Shown: positions 10,258 through 19,116 of the stretch, piece by piece
Position numbering within the stretch: the stretch's first letter is position 1
Layout of the letters: each line of letters starts with the position of its first letter
Assembly: GCF_002954385.1 (NCBI RefSeq)
Contig: NZ_MQVY01000001.1
Coordinates: 1,057,957 to 1,121,956, forward strand
Direction of reading: 5' to 3'
DNA: 64,000 nucleotides
Origin: Tenacibaculum sp. SG-28
GTDB lineage: Bacteria > Bacteroidota > Bacteroidia > Flavobacteriales > Flavobacteriaceae
The notes under the pieces: generated by a model
What the model was told of the DNA's origin: nothing
Database searches by the model: none
Seen by the model: the letters and a program-made list of their open reading frames with translations, nothing else
Position numbers and translations under genes: made by a program

Positions 10258-11394
10258 TTATAGTGTTCCTTTAGTGGATGGCAAAATCATTTTACTGGTA
10301 TCTCTTTTTACAGCCATTTTTATTGCCTTTGCGAAAGCCTTAAAAATTGCCTCTATTTTATGGTGTTCATTTACCCCTTCTGCTTTGATATTCAAATTAC
10401 ACTTCGCACCATCTGTAAAAGATTTAAAAAAGTGAAAAAACATTTCTGTAGGCATTTTCCCTATCATTTCTCTTTTAAAATCTGCCTCCCATTCTAACCA
10501 ATTTCTACCACCAAAATCAATGGCTACTTGCGCTAAACAATCATCCATTGGCAAGCAAAAACCATAGCGTTCCATTCCTAATTTACTTCCTAAAGCGGTG
10601 TGAAAAACCTCTCCTAAAGCAATAGCTGTATCCTCTATGGTATGGTGTTCGTCTACTTCTAAATCTCCATCTACTTTAATTTGTAAATCCAGTTGTCCGT
10701 GACGGGCAATTTGATCGAGCATATGATCAAAAAAAGCAATTCCTGTATCTATTTTACTCGTTCCTGTTCCATCGAGATTTACCTCGATCTTAATCTTAGT
10801 CTCATTAGTATTTCGAACCACAGAAGCAGATCTTTCTTCTAATTTTAGATATTCATAAATCGCATCCCAATCATTACTCTCTAAGCCGATGTGCGCATCT
10901 AACAACTCTCGTTGAACAGAAATTTCGTCGACTCCTAGATACGTCTCATCATTTATATAAATTGCTTTTGCTCCTAAATTTTTAGCCAACTCTACATCTG
11001 TGAGACGGTCTCCAATAACAAAGGAATTTGTCAAATCATATGCCTCCGAAAAAAACTTAGTTAAAAGCCCTGTATTTGGTTTTCTTGTCGGTTTATTTTC
11101 CTTGGCAAACGTGACGTCAATAATTTCTTCTGCAAAGGTTATTCCTTCTCCTTTTAAGGTATTCATTACAAAATTATGCACCGGCCAAAACGTATTTTCA
11201 GGATATACTGCAGTGCCTAAACCATCTTGGTTAGTCACTAGAACCAATAAATAATCTAATTCTTTTGCAATTTTCCCTAGTCCTTGAAATACTTTTGGAT
11301 AAAACTGTAATTTTTCAAAAGAATCTGTTTGTTCATCGGCTGGTTCTTTAATTAAGGTACCATCTCTATCAATAAATAATATTTTTTGTTTCAT
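10258..11394 (-). CDS. hisB: Bifunctional histidinol-phosphatase / imidazoleglycerol-phosphate dehydratase HisB
   Basis: A fusion of a HAD-type histidinol-phosphate phosphatase (residues about 1-165; FIDRDGTLI nucleophile motif, VTNQDG, and KPNTGLL) with IGP dehydratase (about 185-378; [27 protein letters not shown], and [16 protein letters not shown] metal sites). It performs steps 6 and 8 of the pathway. The 378-residue length fits the fused form found in enterobacteria and many Bacteroidetes. Gap to hisC is 21 bases. Confidence 0.98.
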   Translation of the reverse strand: MKQKILFIDRDGTLIKEPADEQTDSFEKLQFYPKVFQGLGKIAKELDYLLVLVTNQDGLGTAVYPENTFWPVHNFVMNTLKGEGITFAEEIIDVTFAKENKPTRKPNTGLLTKFFSEAYDLTNSFVIGDRLTDVELAKNLGAKAIYINDETYLGVDEISVQRELLDAHIGLESNDWDAIYEYLKLEERSASVVRNTNETKIKIEVNLDGTGTSKIDTGIAFFDHMLDQIARHGQLDLQIKVDGDLEVDEHHTIEDTAIALGEVFHTALGSKLGMERYGFCLPMDDCLAQVAIDFGGRNWLEWEADFKREMIGKMPTEMFFHFFKSFTDGAKCNLNIKAEGVNEHHKIEAIFKAFAKAIKMAVKRDTSKMILPSTKGTL

Positions 11395-11415
11395 TTGGTT
11401 TTGTACTTTGAATGG

Positions 11416-12444
11416 TTAGACAATCTTTTGCATTGCTGTTATTAATTGCTCGTTGTCCCTCGGACTACCGACGGTAATTCGAATGCAATTAGCAATCAAA
11501 TTACTCCTATTTCTGGTTATTATGTTCAACTGAACCAAGCTGTGGTAAACTTTATAGGCATCCTCTACTTCAACGAGAATAAAATTTGCTTCCGATGGAA
11601 AAATAGTTTTTACGTAGTTGATCGATTGTAAGGCAAAAATTAAATCCTCTTTTTCTTGTAGAATAACACGTTTGTTTACTTCAAACAATTCCAAATTATG
11701 CAAGGCCTTATAAACCGCATCCTGATTCAAAGCACTTACATTATATGGCGGTTTTACTTTGTTATACAAAGCTATAAGTTCCTTTGAAGCATAAGCCACT
11801 CCTGTTCTTGCACCTGCTAATCCCCATGCTTTACTGAACGTTTGACTTATGATTAGGTTTGGATATTTTTCTAATTTTGAAATAAAAGATGCTTTGGTGC
11901 TAAAATCAATGTACGCCTCATCGATGATTACAATACCATTAAAGTTATTCAATATCCATGTAATACTTTCCTCAGAAAAGCAATTCCCTGTCGGATTATT
12001 CGGAGAGCAAATAAATATTAACTTTAAGTTTTCATCTGCTAAATAAGGAGAGACTTCTTCCAAATTAATCGTAAACGATGCAGTTAGCGGCAATTCTATT
12101 AGTTCTACATCATTTATTCCGGCAGAAACTTTATACATCCCATATGAAGGAGTAAAAGTTAGTGCTTTATCTACACCTGGGTTGCAAAAAATCCGAAACG
12201 CTAAATCAATAACCTCATCACTACCATTCCCGATAAAAATCTGATTCTCTGCCACATTTTTAATACCGGATAGTATTTTTTTAATTTTACTTTGTTTAGG
12301 ATCAGGATATCTGTTCAGCTCTCCAAAAGGGTTTTCGTTGGCGTCTAGGTATACATCTGCAACGCCTTTAAATTCGTCTCTAGCCGAGGCATATGCTTGC
12401 AAACGAGATATATTTGATCGAACTATTTTTTGTAAATTAAACAT
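11416..12444 (-). CDS. hisC: Histidinol-phosphate aminotransferase
   Basis: A fold-type I PLP enzyme converting imidazole acetol phosphate to histidinol phosphate. Visible motifs: YLDANENPFGE, FIGNGSDEVIDL, SPNNPTGN, VIDEAYIDF, and the PLP-lysine segment SQTFSKAWGLAGAR. Near the C terminus NRSNLIANCIRITVG binds the substrate phosphate. Its start overlaps the end of hisD by eight bases. Confidence 0.98.
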   Translation of the reverse strand: MFNLQKIVRSNISRLQAYASARDEFKGVADVYLDANENPFGELNRYPDPKQSKIKKILSGIKNVAENQIFIGNGSDEVIDLAFRIFCNPGVDKALTFTPSYGMYKVSAGINDVELIELPLTASFTINLEEVSPYLADENLKLIFICSPNNPTGNCFSEESITWILNNFNGIVIIDEAYIDFSTKASFISKLEKYPNLIISQTFSKAWGLAGARTGVAYASKELIALYNKVKPPYNVSALNQDAVYKALHNLELFEVNKRVILQEKEDLIFALQSINYVKTIFPSEANFILVEVEDAYKVYHSLVQLNIITRNRSNLIANCIRITVGSPRDNEQLITAMQKIV

Positions 12445-13726
12445 TTTCTATTTGATTTAAACGTAATGTAACTGCATTTTTGTGGGCCTCTAAGCCTTCC
12501 GCTTCCGCCATTAATTCAATAGCCTTTCCTATTTTTTGAATCCCTGTTTTCGTAACTTCCTGAAACGTTATTTTTTTAACAAAACTGTCTAGAGACACAC
12601 CACTGTAATTTTTAGCATATCCATTCGTAGGTAACGTGTGGTTGGTCCCACTGGCATAGTCTCCTGCACTTTCACAACTATAGTTTCCTAAAAACACAGA
12701 ACCGGCATTGGTAATCGTATCTACAAAATTGATAGCATTATCTGACGCGATAATTAAATGCTCGGGAGCATATTTATTGCTAAAAGCAATACAATCTTCT
12801 ACGGTGGGTAAAACCACTATATAGCTATTATCTAGTGCTTTTTTAGCTAGCTCTTTTCTTGGTAATACCTCTAGTTGAGCCTCTACTTCTTTTACAACAC
12901 TTTCTGCTAATACCTCTTTAGTAACCACAAGTACAGCTTGGCTATCGGTGCCATGTTCCGCTTGCGACAATAAATCTGCTGCTACAAATTCTGGTATGGA
13001 ACTTTCATCTGCGATCACCAGCACCTCACTTGGGCCCGCTGGCATATCTATCGCTACACCTTTTTGCTGCGCAAACTCTTTTGCCTTAGTTACATATTGG
13101 TTACCTGGACCTAGTATTTTATAGACTTGTGGTATGGTTTCAGTACCGAATGTCATCCCTGCAATTGCTTGGGCCCCACCAACTTTAAAAATTTTCGTAA
13201 CACCAACTAACGCAGCAGTGTATAAAATTGCCGGATCTATACTGCCATCTTTATTCGGTGGCGTGCATAAAACAATCTCTTTACAACCTGCTATTTTCGC
13301 AGGAATACCTAACATCAATATGGTAGAAAAAAGTGGTGCTGAACCTCCAGGAATGTATAAACCTACCTTATCAATAGCGACACTTTTTCTCCAACAGGTA
13401 ACACCTTTGGTAGTTGATACTTTCGTTATACTAGAAATCTGTGACTGGTGAAATACTTCAATATTATTTTTTGCTAATTGAATAGCTTCTTTTAAATTTT
13501 GCTGTACAGCTCCTATTGCCTGTTGTATTTCTTCCTCAGAAACCTGCAAACTTTTAATAGAAACACCATCAAATTTCTCTGTAAAACTTCGTAACGCTAC
13601 ATCTCCAGATGTTTGTACACTTTGCATTATCTCTTGCACTCCTTTTGCTAATGTATCTGCATTAATAGTAGCTCTCTCGCACAAAGAAGACCAAGCAGTA
13701 ATAGAAGGATTATTAATAATTTTCAT
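12437..13726 (-). CDS. hisD: Histidinol dehydrogenase
   Basis: Zinc-dependent NAD enzyme for the last two oxidations of the pathway. Motifs: GLYIPGGSAPLFSTILML, KVGGAQAIAGMTFGTETI, GPGNQYVTKAK, PAGPSEVLVIAD, LLSQAEHGTDSQA, and NKYAPEHLI, covering the substrate, NAD and zinc sites. Length of 429 is normal. Overlaps hisC by eight bases and follows hisG by 14. Confidence 0.98.
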   Translation of the reverse strand: MKIINNPSITAWSSLCERATINADTLAKGVQEIMQSVQTSGDVALRSFTEKFDGVSIKSLQVSEEEIQQAIGAVQQNLKEAIQLAKNNIEVFHQSQISSITKVSTTKGVTCWRKSVAIDKVGLYIPGGSAPLFSTILMLGIPAKIAGCKEIVLCTPPNKDGSIDPAILYTAALVGVTKIFKVGGAQAIAGMTFGTETIPQVYKILGPGNQYVTKAKEFAQQKGVAIDMPAGPSEVLVIADESSIPEFVAADLLSQAEHGTDSQAVLVVTKEVLAESVVKEVEAQLEVLPRKELAKKALDNSYIVVLPTVEDCIAFSNKYAPEHLIIASDNAINFVDTITNAGSVFLGNYSCESAGDYASGTNHTLPTNGYAKNYSGVSLDSFVKKITFQEVTKTGIQKIGKAIELMAEAEGLEAHKNAVTLRLNQIENV

Positions 13727-13740
13727 CGTATTATTGTTAT

Positions 13741-14598
13741 TTAAACTACCATTTTTTCAATAGGGCAAACCAAAATACCCTCTGCTCCGTTGTTTTTCAG
13801 CTCGTCTATAATATCCCAAAACTGATTTTTATCCAATACCGAATGTACAGAACTCCAACCTTCTTCTGCAAGTGGCAAAACCGTAGGGCTTCGCATTCCT
13901 GGGAGTATATCGATTATTTTTTCTAGTTTCTCGTTCGGTGCATTTAACAAAACATAACGAGATTGTCTTCCTTTTAAAACTGATTTTATTCGAAATTGAA
14001 GCTTGTCAAGAATAGCTTTTTGATCTGAATTTATTTTAGGAGATACTGCTAAAACAGCTTGCGATTCTAAAATCACTTGCACTTCCTTTAAATTATTCTT
14101 AAATAAGGTAGACCCACTAGACACGATATCACAAATTCCGTCTGCTAAACCTATGTTAGGAGCAATTTCTACAGAACCATTAATTATGTGAAGATTGGCT
14201 TCAATGTTATTTTTTTCTAAAAACTGCCTTACAGTATTTGGATAAGAAGTAGCTATTTTTTTTCCTTGAAAATAAGAAAGATCGCTATACTCCTCTCCTT
14301 TTGGTATTGCTAAAGAAACTTTACATTTTGAAAAATTCAACTTTTCAATAAAAGCAATATTCGCTCCTTTTTCAATTAGTAAATTTTCACCAATAATCGC
14401 TGCATCTACTACTCCATCCTTTAAGTACTGCGGGATGTCTCCGTTTCGGAGATACAAAACCTCTAATGGAAAATTACTTGCAGCAGCTTTTAATTGGTCT
14501 TTTCCATTATCAATAGAAACTCCGCAATCTTTTAAAATTTTTAAGGAATCTTGGTTGAGTCTTCCCGATTTTTGAATGGCTATTTTAAGTTTACTCAT
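13741..14598 (-). CDS. hisG: ATP phosphoribosyltransferase, long form
   Basis: Catalyses the first, feedback-inhibited step. The start is taken at ATG 14596-14598 (MSKLKIAIQKSGRLNQDS), because the upstream extension to 14646 does not look like HisG. At 285 residues this is the long form, with a C-terminal regulatory domain (about 210-285; GMRSPTVLPLAEEGWSSVH) expected to bind histidine, so HisZ is not required. First structural gene of the operon, 52 bases after the attenuator. Confidence 0.97.
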   Translation of the reverse strand: MSKLKIAIQKSGRLNQDSLKILKDCGVSIDNGKDQLKAAASNFPLEVLYLRNGDIPQYLKDGVVDAAIIGENLLIEKGANIAFIEKLNFSKCKVSLAIPKGEEYSDLSYFQGKKIATSYPNTVRQFLEKNNIEANLHIINGSVEIAPNIGLADGICDIVSSGSTLFKNNLKEVQVILESQAVLAVSPKINSDQKAILDKLQFRIKSVLKGRQSRYVLLNAPNEKLEKIIDILPGMRSPTVLPLAEEGWSSVHSVLDKNQFWDIIDELKNNGAEGILVCPIEKMVV

Positions 14599-14649
14599 GT
14601 TGTTTAGTTTTGTTTTCGTAAACCAAACCGAGTAATAACTTTCCAACCT

Positions 14650-14688
14650 AAGGAAAAGAAAACCCGTTTGATTTACTCAAACGGGTTT
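14650..14688 (-). terminator. his attenuator: terminator hairpin upstream of hisG
   Basis: On the minus strand a perfect 12-bp stem AAACCCGTTTGA / TCAAACGGGTTT (14677-14688 and 14660-14671, five-base loop) is followed by a T-rich run TCTTTTCC. It lies between the histidine leader ORF and hisG, so it would stop transcription before the structural genes. Confidence 0.88.
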
Positions 14689-14728
14689 AAATATATTTTT
14701 ACACAATACATCTTCAGCTCGCTTGAGT
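14675..14728 (-). promoter_or_regulatory. Predicted antiterminator pairing of the his leader
   Basis: Leader bases 14720-14728 (minus ACTCAAGCG, codons Thr15-Ala17) can pair with 14675-14683 (minus CGTTTGAGT), the 5' arm of the terminator: nine pairs with one G-U. A ribosome stalled on the His codons leaves the first segment free, so the antiterminator forms. A ribosome reaching the stop codon covers it, so the terminator forms. Confidence 0.65.
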
Positions 14729-14770
14729 GCAAGTATGATGATGATGATGATGTAATTGAATTGTTATCAT
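14714..14770 (-). CDS. hisL: Histidine operon leader peptide (18 aa, six consecutive His)
   Basis: A short ORF on the minus strand, ATG at 14768-14770 and TGA at 14714-14716, encoding MITIQLHHHHHHTCTQAS. Residues 7-12 are six CAT histidine codons, the hallmark of ribosome-mediated attenuation. It is followed by the antiterminator segment, the terminator at 14650-14688 and hisG. Family knowledge: his leader peptides of enteric bacteria contain seven His codons and work the same way. The role here is inferred from the arrangement, but all parts are directly visible. Confidence 0.9.
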   Translation of the reverse strand: MITIQLHHHHHHTCTQAS

Positions 14771-14786
14771 TATTATTATTATACTG

Positions 14787-14819
14787 CAAATATCACATAT
14801 TATGTCGTAAATAAACCAA
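14787..14819 (-). promoter_or_regulatory. Putative promoter of the his operon
   Basis: Minus strand GATATTTG (14787-14794) differs from TAnnTTTG at one informative base. A TTG lies 22 bases further upstream (14817-14819), within the bacteroidetal -33/-7 spacing. It ends 16 bases before the leader-peptide ATG, as expected for a leader transcript. Confidence 0.4.
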
Positions 14820-15046
14820 TAAACTTTACTTTTTTTAAAAAAAGTTCAACTATAAAAACAAACACTTGTTTATCAGGTGTTTAAATAAATAACACTAGTA
14901 TTATTCTTTACATTACATCCTAAAAACTTTTAAACAAACACTAAAATATGTGAAAAAAACACTACCATTCTAGCTTTTAAGATTAAATGAGAACTGCATT
15001 TTTACGATGTCATAATTTATTTATCTAGAATGATTATAAGTAAACA

Positions 15047-15054
15047 TATTTTTG
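15047..15054 (+). promoter_or_regulatory. Putative -7 box for the permease/decarboxylase operon
   Basis: TATTTTTG fits TAnnTTTG. It would leave a 5' untranslated leader of about 145 bases that contains the hairpin at 15103-15121. Confidence 0.4.
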
Positions 15055-15102
15055 TATATTTATTTACTCTTTTTTTAGTTTGTAATTTTAATTGCATTAG
15101 GA

Positions 15103-15121
15103 GCTACTTGAAACAAGTAGC
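15103..15121 (+). promoter_or_regulatory. Hairpin in the permease 5' leader
   Basis: Perfect 8-bp stem GCTACTTG / CAAGTAGC with an AAA loop, without a following T run, so it is not a simple terminator. It may stabilise the mRNA or regulate translation; function is unknown. Confidence 0.4.
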
Positions 15122-15206
15122 ACTTAGTTGAAAATTTCTTCCCTAGTTTACATTTAAATCAAACATTTGATTCATTTATCAGTATAAATAATTTAAATAA
15201 TTTATT

Positions 15207-16637
15207 ATGGCAGAAAACAACAACAAAGTTGGCTTATTTGGTCTTATCGCTATTGTTTTTACTTCAATGGTTGGAAGTGGGGTGTATAATATTCCACAAA
15301 ATATGGCAGCTGGTGCAGCACTAGGACCGGTTATTATCTCATGGGTAATTACAGGAATAGGAATGTACTTCTTAGCACTTACTTTTGGGATACTCTCGCA
15401 AGAACGCAGTGATCTTTCCTCCGGAATTTATGGCTATGCAAAAGAGGGTTTTGGAAATTATATGGGGTTCAATGCGGCATGGGGCTATTGGATTTCAGGA
15501 GCGGTTGGAAATTTAGCCTTCATTATAATGCTCAACGATGCCTTTGGGTATTTTTTCCCTTCATTGTTAGACCATGGCATCACCACAATATTTTTCTCGC
15601 TTGTTATAATTTGGGTTTTTTCCTTAATTGTGATGCGCAGTGTAACCCTAGCAGCAAAGCTGAATTCCATAACCACCATAATTATATTTATAGCGCTAAT
15701 TCTTATTACTATTTTGATTTTTATTTACTTCCAACTCGATACATTTACCGTGTCTTTTTGGGGTGAAAAATACAATCTTGACAGTGTAGGAAGCCAAATT
15801 AAGGGCACCATGCTAGTTACCTTGTGGTGTTTTATAGGAATTGAGGGAGCGGTAGTAATATCCTCAAGAGCAAAATCTACAAAAGATATTGGAAAAGCGA
15901 CCAAAATAGGTCTTATTTTGGCATTAATTCTTTATGCCCTAATTAGTATACTTGCCTATGGTTTATTACAACAACCAGAACTTGCAAAACTTAAAAATCC
16001 GTCTGCTGTGTTTATGCTTAGTGGATATACTGGTGAGTGGGTTGTTCAATTTGTAAGTGTTTCTGTTATAATATCGTTATTAAGTTCTTTGTTGGCTTGG
16101 ACCATTTTGGTTGCAGAAGTTCCTTATGCCGCTGCAAAAGAAGGGGTTTTCCCTAAAGCTTTTGCCAAAGAGAACAAGCAAAAATCACCCTATTCCTCTC
16201 TAATTATAACTGCTGTTTTAATGAGTGTATTACTTCTGCTAATATACATATCTGAAGATGTGTATATGGCCATGGTAAACATATGCAGTATTATGATTAT
16301 ACCGCCTTATATTTTTAGTGCAGCCTTCTTGTGGAAATCTTCGGAAAAAAGTGAAATTTATGCCGATAACATAAAGAAAAAAATTGGAGCACTGTACATT
16401 GGTATCTTAGCAACACTTTACGGTTTTTGGCTTTTGTATTCTGCTGGATTGAGTTATCTTTTACTAGCTTGTATTTTCTACGCTATCGGCATACCATTTT
16501 ACTACAGTGCACATAAAAACGAACTTAATGAAGGTAAATTTATTTTTACTAAATACGAAAGAGTTCTTGCCATTTTGTTTGTTTTTTTAGCCGTTGTTGC
16601 TATTGACTTTTTACTAGTTGGAAAGATTATTCCCTAA
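15207..16637 (+). CDS. Basic amino acid/polyamine antiporter (APC superfamily, ArcD/AdiC-like)
   Basis: A 476-residue inner-membrane protein with about twelve helices. The N terminus GLFGLIAIVFTSMVGSGVYNIPQNMA has the unwound TM1 GSG-type substrate motif of the APA family (AdiC, CadB, PotE, ArcD). TM6 carries WCFIGIEGAVVISSRAKSTKDIGKA, where the aromatic and GIEGAV/SRA region is typical of the basic amino acid antiporters. It is followed after 33 bases by a PLP decarboxylase. The natural inference is exchange of a basic amino acid for its decarboxylated amine, as in acid-resistance modules. The exact substrate (arginine, lysine or ornithine) cannot be fixed. Confidence 0.9.
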   Translation: MAENNNKVGLFGLIAIVFTSMVGSGVYNIPQNMAAGAALGPVIISWVITGIGMYFLALTFGILSQERSDLSSGIYGYAKEGFGNYMGFNAAWGYWISGAVGNLAFIIMLNDAFGYFFPSLLDHGITTIFFSLVIIWVFSLIVMRSVTLAAKLNSITTIIIFIALILITILIFIYFQLDTFTVSFWGEKYNLDSVGSQIKGTMLVTLWCFIGIEGAVVISSRAKSTKDIGKATKIGLILALILYALISILAYGLLQQPELAKLKNPSAVFMLSGYTGEWVVQFVSVSVIISLLSSLLAWTILVAEVPYAAAKEGVFPKAFAKENKQKSPYSSLIITAVLMSVLLLLIYISEDVYMAMVNICSIMIIPPYIFSAAFLWKSSEKSEIYADNIKKKIGALYIGILATLYGFWLLYSAGLSYLLLACIFYAIGIPFYYSAHKNELNEGKFIFTKYERVLAILFVFLAVVAIDFLLVGKIIP

Positions 16638-16670
16638 AACTATCATCATTAACTTTAAAAATTTATTCAT

Positions 16671-19019
16671 ATGGAATATCATAAAATGTTCAAATATTTA
16701 CTCGTAGATAATCGCATTAACGCAGAAACCTTCACGGGAGCGCTACTACGAGACATTGTCTCTGAAATTGAAAAAAAAGGACACGAAGTTATTATAGCTC
16801 AATCGGAGTTTGAAGCAGAAATGGCAATTGTTAAAGAAGCTACTATTGCATGTGCTATTCTAAGTTATGACCAGGAAAGCAATGATTTTAATGCCATTAA
16901 AATTATTGACTTCATAAGAAATAGAGGATTTGACACTCCCATTTTTGTCTTATCCGAAAAAGAATTGATTGCAGAAATTACACTAGACCACTTAAATGAA
17001 ATTAGGGGCTATATTCATCCAGAGGAAGAAACTGCTGTGTACATTGCTAAATACTTAAATCGAGCCTTTAACGAATATATTGATTCACTAAAAACACCTT
17101 TCTTTGGTGGAATGATAGATTGGTCGGAAGCTGGAAATGATATGTGGCTCTGCCCAGGACATAACGGTGGTAATTTTTTAAAAAAATCACCACGAGGAAA
17201 AATACTTCACGATTATTTAGGCGAACAATTTTGGCGTGCCGACTTTAATTTTGTACCCGACTTGGGGGATGTATTTAACCATACCGGAGAATACTTAGAA
17301 TCGGAAAAACAAGCGGCAAAAATCTTTGGGGCAGACAGAGCTTACTTTATTTTGAACGGGTCTTCTACCTCGGTAAAAATTATCAACGGCGCACTACTTA
17401 AAAAAGGAGATTTGGTGCTATTCGATAGAAACAACCATAAGTCTCATCACCACTCACTCATGCTTTACGGAGCTATACCCATATTTTTAGAGGACGATAG
17501 AAATGATTATGGAATGGTAGGCCCTGTAAATTTTGCAGCACTTGATGAGACCAAAATAAGGGAAGATATCAAAAACAATCCCTTGGTAAAAGATAAAAAT
17601 GCTTGGAAAAAAGCGCGCCCTTTCAGAGCTATCATTATCGAAAACAACACCTATGATGGCACCACCTATAACGTTGCTACCTTGATAGAAAAATTAGGGC
17701 ATTTAGCGGATTATATTTTTTTAGATGAAGCTTGGGGAGCTTTTATGAAGTTCCATCCTATATTTAAGAATCGTTTTGGTATGAGCTATGATTTCAAAGA
17801 AAAAGATCCTGGCCTTTATGTAGCACAATCTACACATAAACAACTATGTGGTATGAGCCAAGCCTCACAAATACTAGTTAAAGACAAACATATTGAAGGA
17901 AAAGACCATCATATTAATCACCTTCGAATGAATGAAGTATATATGATGCACATGAGTACATCGCCGTTTTACCCAATGTATGCCTCTTTAGATGTAAGCG
18001 CGCAAATGATGAAAGGAAAAGCTGGTTTTGTCATGTGGGACGATGCACTTCGATACTCTATAGAAATTCGAAAAAAAATACGTGAAATAGCAAAAGTATA
18101 TGCCAAACACGAAGACCCTGCTAAACGATGGTTTTTAGATCCATTTGTTCCCGACAAAGTAACCATCACGAATTCTGAATATACCGAAGATCTGATCGAT
18201 GTTCCATGGGAAGAGGTCAGTACCGATGTTTTGGTAATGGAACAACAAGCCTGGATTATGCGGGAAGGAGCAACATGGCATGGTTATAAATCGGTTAAAG
18301 ATGACTTTGTAATGATCGACCCTACTAAATTAATGCTGCTTACCCCTGGTATTGATAGAGAGAACAATACCTACGAGGAACACGGAGTTCCTGCGCCATT
18401 ATTAGGAAAATATTTACGATCACGTGGGGTGGTTCATGAAAAGACAGATTTTAATTTAATATTATTTTTAATAACACCTGGTATTGAAAAAAACAAAGCG
18501 GGAACCATGTTGGCTGAAATAATAAGGTTTAAGGAATTATATGATGAAAATGCGTTGATGGAAATAGTTTATCCTGAATTGACCAAAGAATTCCCTGAAC
18601 TATATAAAGGCAAAGGAATTAAAGATGTTGCACAAGTAATTCACAACATATACAAAGACAATAATGCGAAAGCCTTGCAAAAAAAGTTATTCCAAAAAGA
18701 ACATTTTCCAGAAATGGTAATGTCGCCACAAAAAGCACAAGAAAAATTTGTAGCTGGTGAGGTAGATTACGTGCCATTAACCGAAGCTAAAAATAGAATA
18801 GCAGCAACCCTAGCACTTGTATATCCTCCAGGAATTGGAGTAATATTTCCAGGGGAACGATATGACGATAAAGCGCAACCAATGCTAGATTATTTTGCCT
18901 TATTTGAAAAAACAAATCCATATTTTCCTGGTTTTGATAATGAAATTCAGGGAGCCTACCTCGAAAAAGATCCAAAAACAGGAAAAGAAAGATATTACAC
19001 CTACGTAATAAAGGAGTAA
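16671..19019 (+). CDS. Orn/Lys/Arg decarboxylase (biodegradative type, PLP)
   Basis: A 782-residue enzyme of the biodegradative arginine/lysine/ornithine decarboxylase family. Domains in order: response-regulator-like wing (about 6-130), PLP-binding core (about 145-560; FILNGSSTSVKIINGALL, FDRNNHKSHHHSL, FLDEAWGAF at 350-358, and the PLP lysine K390 in STHKQLCGMSQ), and a C-terminal domain (PLTEAKNRIAATLALVYPPGIGV). It consumes a proton and yields a polyamine precursor. With the preceding antiporter it would form an amino acid/amine cycle for acid tolerance or polyamine supply. Substrate specificity is not resolved from sequence. Confidence 0.93.
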   Translation: MEYHKMFKYLLVDNRINAETFTGALLRDIVSEIEKKGHEVIIAQSEFEAEMAIVKEATIACAILSYDQESNDFNAIKIIDFIRNRGFDTPIFVLSEKELIAEITLDHLNEIRGYIHPEEETAVYIAKYLNRAFNEYIDSLKTPFFGGMIDWSEAGNDMWLCPGHNGGNFLKKSPRGKILHDYLGEQFWRADFNFVPDLGDVFNHTGEYLESEKQAAKIFGADRAYFILNGSSTSVKIINGALLKKGDLVLFDRNNHKSHHHSLMLYGAIPIFLEDDRNDYGMVGPVNFAALDETKIREDIKNNPLVKDKNAWKKARPFRAIIIENNTYDGTTYNVATLIEKLGHLADYIFLDEAWGAFMKFHPIFKNRFGMSYDFKEKDPGLYVAQSTHKQLCGMSQASQILVKDKHIEGKDHHINHLRMNEVYMMHMSTSPFYPMYASLDVSAQMMKGKAGFVMWDDALRYSIEIRKKIREIAKVYAKHEDPAKRWFLDPFVPDKVTITNSEYTEDLIDVPWEEVSTDVLVMEQQAWIMREGATWHGYKSVKDDFVMIDPTKLMLLTPGIDRENNTYEEHGVPAPLLGKYLRSRGVVHEKTDFNLILFLITPGIEKNKAGTMLAEIIRFKELYDENALMEIVYPELTKEFPELYKGKGIKDVAQVIHNIYKDNNAKALQKKLFQKEHFPEMVMSPQKAQEKFVAGEVDYVPLTEAKNRIAATLALVYPPGIGVIFPGERYDDKAQPMLDYFALFEKTNPYFPGFDNEIQGAYLEKDPKTGKERYYTYVIKE

Positions 19020-19027
19020 ATCAACAA

Positions 19028-19071
19028 GTAACTTAAAGTATAAGTTTTGTAAAACCTATACTTTAAGTTAC
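19028..19071 (+). terminator. Long hairpin after the decarboxylase gene
   Basis: A perfect 15-bp stem (19028-19042 with 19057-19071, GTAACTTAAAGTATA type) extends inward by five more pairs after one mismatch. It starts eight bases after the stop codon. The following bases CTTTGTTACG are only weakly T-rich, so it may be a terminator, an mRNA 3'-stabiliser, or both. Confidence 0.6.
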
Positions 19072-19116
19072 CTTTGTTACGAAGGAAATATTCATGCAAA
19101 AAAAAACTCTCAACAA

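Larger units (their letters stand above)
14820..15206. other. Divergent intergenic region between his and the amino acid permease
   Basis: AT-rich, no ORF of note. It contains a perfect 18-bp palindrome (seven T followed by seven A, flanked by AC/GT) at 14828-14845 just upstream of the his promoter, a -7 box for the permease at 15047-15054 and a hairpin at 15103-15121. Confidence 0.6.

Noticed and set aside
14735..14752. ATG trinucleotide repeat as a microsatellite or engineered His tag
   Set aside because: On the minus strand it is six CAT codons in frame inside a leader ORF, followed by a terminator and hisG, which is fully explained by attenuation.
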